DNA of 16,280 nt, from contig CAKRLC010000063.1 of the NCBI GenBank assembly GCA_934358955.1, positions 1 through 16,280 on the forward strand, given 5' to 3'. Below, in pieces: positions 13,913 to 16,280 of this stretch (within the stretch, counting starts at the first letter, position 1; each line of letters opens with the position of its first letter). The position numbers were made by a program, and so were the translations under genes. This DNA comes from an uncultured Roseburia sp. (GTDB taxonomy: Bacteria > Bacillota > Clostridia > Lachnospirales > Lachnospiraceae). Under the pieces are notes generated by a model. That model was not told the origin of the DNA, made no database searches, and saw only the letters and a program-made list of their open reading frames with translations.

Positions 13913-15157
13913 CTATAATTTTGCATAAACTTCCATTGGCACATAAGCGCGTATGAAAATTCCGTCTTCCCTGTATTCTTCTTCTAACAATTCGCCGGAT
14001 TTTCTTACCAGCTGTATCACACCGGCATTCGTATATGGTACTGTCCGTTCCACAAGGATCTTATTTTCACGCAAAAGCTCAGCCAGAAGGTCCTTTAATC
14101 TTTCCAGCCCTGTTCCATTTTTTGCGGAAATCGGCAATGTATAATCTGCTTTAAAATCATGCATCGGTTCCGCATCCGTTCTTGCATCCTGTTTGTTAAA
14201 AAGCGTAATAATTGTTTTATCCTTTACATCCAGATTCGCCAGCGTTTCATACACGATCAGCATCTGCTTCTCATACTGCGGATTGGAGGCATCCACTACA
14301 TGTAAAATATAGTCCGCATACTTTGCCTCTTCTAATGTACTTTTAAACGCCTCGATCAGATGATGCGGCAGCTTGCGGATAAATCCAACCGTATCTGTGA
14401 TGAGCATCTCCTGCCGTCCTGACAGTTCAAGTACTCTGGTTGTAGGATCTAACGTAGCAAATAATTTATCTTCTTCCAGTACACCCGCATCTGTAAGTGT
14501 ATTGATCAGCGTAGACTTTCCTGCATTGGTGTAGCCTACGATCGCGGCAACCGGAACCTGGTTTTTGGCTCTCTGTGCCCGTGTTACATCGCGGTGCTGG
14601 CGCACTTCCTTTAATTCTCTGTTCAGCTGTGCGATCCTGTCTTTGATCAATCTTCGATCCATCTCCAGCTTTTTCTCACCCGGTCCTCTGGTTCCGATAC
14701 CGCCACCAAGTCTTGACATTGATCTTCCAAGTCCGGTCAGCCTGCTGAGCCTGTACTTTAATTGTGCCAGCTCAACCTGGATCTTTCCCTCACTCGTTGT
14801 CGCACGCGCAGCAAAAATATCCAGAATGATCAATGTCCTGTCCATTACCTTTGTTTCTAACATATCTTCTAAGTTGTTAAGTTGTGCCGGGGAAAGCTCA
14901 TCATCACACACAATGCCTGTTGCACCGGTCTCTTCGATGAGTTCTGCCAGTTCTTTTACTTTTCCAGTTCCGATATACGTTCCCGGATGGATCAGCTCCC
15001 TTTTCTGGATCATAATACCTGCGACCTGTGCCCCGGCTGTTTTTACCAGTTCAGCCAGCTCAGCCACAGAATCTTCTGCATCATCCCCGTCCTGTTCACT
15101 TACCCCGACTAAGATCACGCGCTCTTCGATTTCTTCTATCTTAAATGCTTCTGCCAT
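13913..15157 (-). CDS. hflX: Ribosome-associated GTPase HflX
   Basis: GTPase that binds the 50S subunit and helps split or rescue stalled ribosomes under stress. The 414-residue form has the HflX N-terminal domain (to about 150), the linker helix with GGGIGTRGPGE (151-161), and a G domain: G1 GYTNAGKST (208-216), G2 DPTTR (237-241), G3 DTVGF (255-259), G4 NKQD (321-324) and G5 SAK (344-346). The C-terminal domain ends in FIRAYVPMEVYAKL. Three in-frame ATGs lie at 15169, 15163 and 15157. The GGAG ribosome site is 6 bases before the last, so I choose 15157. It is 18 bases after the TPR lipoprotein gene and upstream of pyrC. Confidence 0.95.
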   Translation of the reverse strand: MAEAFKIEEIEERVILVGVSEQDGDDAEDSVAELAELVKTAGAQVAGIMIQKRELIHPGTYIGTGKVKELAELIEETGATGIVCDDELSPAQLNNLEDMLETKVMDRTLIILDIFAARATTSEGKIQVELAQLKYRLSRLTGLGRSMSRLGGGIGTRGPGEKKLEMDRRLIKDRIAQLNRELKEVRQHRDVTRAQRAKNQVPVAAIVGYTNAGKSTLINTLTDAGVLEEDKLFATLDPTTRVLELSGRQEMLITDTVGFIRKLPHHLIEAFKSTLEEAKYADYILHVVDASNPQYEKQMLIVYETLANLDVKDKTIITLFNKQDARTDAEPMHDFKADYTLPISAKNGTGLERLKDLLAELLRENKILVERTVPYTNAGVIQLVRKSGELLEEEYREDGIFIRAYVPMEVYAKL

Positions 15158-15175
15158 TTTCATCTCCATCTGTTT

Positions 15176-16222
15176 TTATTCTGTTCCGGAAACTTCCGTA
15201 CCAGGAGTTTCTTCCACTGCTGTATCCGGTATTACTTCTCCCTGGATTGCATTCGGATCTACTCTGTTTTTCAAAAAGATATATTCTCTCTGTGCTTTTT
15301 CATCTTCCGGATATAGTTCCACATACTTCTGGATCGTATTCCATGCAGAATCAAAATCTCCGGTATATTCATATGCGATCACAAGATTCTGCAATAACTG
15401 TCTCTGGTTCGTGACTTGATCCATTGCGATTCCCTGCTGTAAATAATCCAGTGCCTCTGCATAATTTCCGTTCTGCATCTGGATCTGTGCAAGTGCGTTC
15501 ATAGCCTGGGAGTCTGTTGCACCAGTCTCCACATATTTCTGATAATACTCTGCTGCGCTTTGGGAATCCCCCTGCGCTTCGTATGTCTGTGCCAGATAAA
15601 GACATGCCTCCGGATTTTCCTTTTCCACCGCGCTCTTTAATTCGGTTAACGCATTATCATATTGTCCTAAGAGATAATACATTCTTCCTCTGTACATCAG
15701 ATCTTCTGCACTGTTTCCTTTGATACTAAAAGCCCTGTTCAGATAGTCTGTTCCCTGTTCTGCCATATTGTGTCCGGAAAGGTTCTCATAAATCTGAATA
15801 TATAATTCATACTCATCCGGGTTATATTTCACTGCATTTTCATAATCAGCAAGCGCAGCATCTGTATTCTGCTGCTGTAAATACATGCATCCCCGCATAT
15901 AGTATGCATCTGCTTCTTTTTTGTCATACGCAAGAATCGCGTTATAAGTCTCAATTGCACTGTTAATATCACCGCCTGCATACTGTGCAGCCGCTTTATA
16001 ATAACAGATATCAAGTTCATTTGCACTTATTTTTCCAACACACTGGCCCAGTGCACTGTCAAAGGCTTCCACTGCCGCATTGTAGTCGCCGCTTTCCATT
16101 TTGTTGATGCCGATCTGGCGATACGCTGCCTGGTCTTCTAAACGGTCATTTTTACAGCCGCTTAGGAGAGTAAGGCTAAGGAGCGCAATCGTTGTAATAT
16201 ATGTAAATCTCTTTTTTATCAT
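15176..16222 (-). CDS. Tetratricopeptide-repeat lipoprotein
   Basis: A 348-residue protein with a short basic start, a hydrophobic stretch and lipobox LLSGC (Cys23), so probably anchored on the outside of the membrane. From about residue 35 to 300 it is a string of TPR-like helix pairs with the repeat pattern of A/G/Y spacing (GDYNAAVEAFDSAL, GDINSAIETYNAIL, NTDAALADYENAVKYNP, GQYDNALTELKSAV, GDSQSAAEYYQKYV, GNYAEALDYLQQGI, GDFDSAWNTIQKYV). The tail after about 318 is Pro/Thr/Glu-rich and low in complexity. TPRs act as protein-binding scaffolds; the partner is unknown. GAGGA is 9 bases before ATG. It appears to head the hflX-pyr operon within this window. Confidence 0.88.
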   Translation of the reverse strand: MIKKRFTYITTIALLSLTLLSGCKNDRLEDQAAYRQIGINKMESGDYNAAVEAFDSALGQCVGKISANELDICYYKAAAQYAGGDINSAIETYNAILAYDKKEADAYYMRGCMYLQQQNTDAALADYENAVKYNPDEYELYIQIYENLSGHNMAEQGTDYLNRAFSIKGNSAEDLMYRGRMYYLLGQYDNALTELKSAVEKENPEACLYLAQTYEAQGDSQSAAEYYQKYVETGATDSQAMNALAQIQMQNGNYAEALDYLQQGIAMDQVTNQRQLLQNLVIAYEYTGDFDSAWNTIQKYVELYPEDEKAQREYIFLKNRVDPNAIQGEVIPDTAVEETPGTEVSGTE

Positions 16223-16239
16223 AAAATTTTCCTCACTTC

Positions 16240-16251
16240 GGGCTTTCGCCC
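16240..16251 (-). other. GNRA-loop hairpin just before the TPR gene
   Basis: The minus strand reads GGGCGAAAGCCC, a 4-bp GC stem with a GAAA tetraloop, ending about 8 bases before the ribosome site. It could modulate access to that site or be part of an upstream element cut by the window edge. The remaining bases to 16280 hold no gene I can support. Confidence 0.35.
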
Positions 16252-16280
16252 TATCAAAACCATAACGATTAAATTTTTCC

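Noticed and set aside
14565..15419. 284-codon open frame on the plus strand
   Set aside because: It is antisense to hflX and the TPR gene, which have clear domains. Its Ser-rich, low-complexity product is a typical shadow. The same holds for the other plus-strand frames, including 11023-11673 opposite pyrD.

Overview
The window reads like chromosomal DNA of an anaerobic, low-to-mid-GC Firmicute, most likely a Lachnospiraceae-type Clostridium relative (Blautia/Dorea/Roseburia range). The reasons are strong AGGAGG-type ribosome sites, canonical TTGACA/TATAAT promoters, a MecA adaptor, a PyrK-PyrD (class 1B) pyrimidine operon, and a LacI-controlled CUT1 sugar transporter with no ATPase gene of its own. 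This placement is inferred from gene content and style, not from a marker gene. Every convincing protein-coding gene lies on the minus strand, so transcription runs from high to low coordinates. No rRNA, tRNA, CRISPR array, intact mobile element or plus-strand gene was found.

Read in the direction of transcription, the first block (16222 to 10743) is a housekeeping operon: a TPR lipoprotein, the GTPase HflX, dihydroorotase (pyrC), and the two subunits of NAD-linked dihydroorotate dehydrogenase (pyrK, pyrD). Strong RNA hairpins lie between pyrC and pyrK and just after pyrD. A 74-codon ORF after pyrD (10486-10710) looks like the 3' remnant of a longer gene.

The second block (10461 to 3380) is a self-contained carbohydrate module: a LacI-family repressor, then a solute-binding lipoprotein, two CUT1 permeases, a class II aldolase and a fucose/arabinose-isomerase-fold protein, closed by a good Rho-independent terminator. 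The repressor gene and the transporter operon each have a promoter with perfect -35 and -10 hexamers. A near-identical CG-centred operator lies at or just after each predicted start site, so the regulator probably controls both itself and the operon. The module has no sugar kinase, and the aldolase departs from the usual bisphosphate-binding residues. The substrate is therefore unclear and may not be a standard hexose bisphosphate.

The third block (3374 to 1465) holds a Nudix hydrolase, mecA and a 60-codon hypothetical gene ending in a terminator. The last gene (1243 to 2) is an M24 Xaa-Pro aminopeptidase. Its leader carries three consecutive small palindromes that look like a dispersed intergenic repeat.
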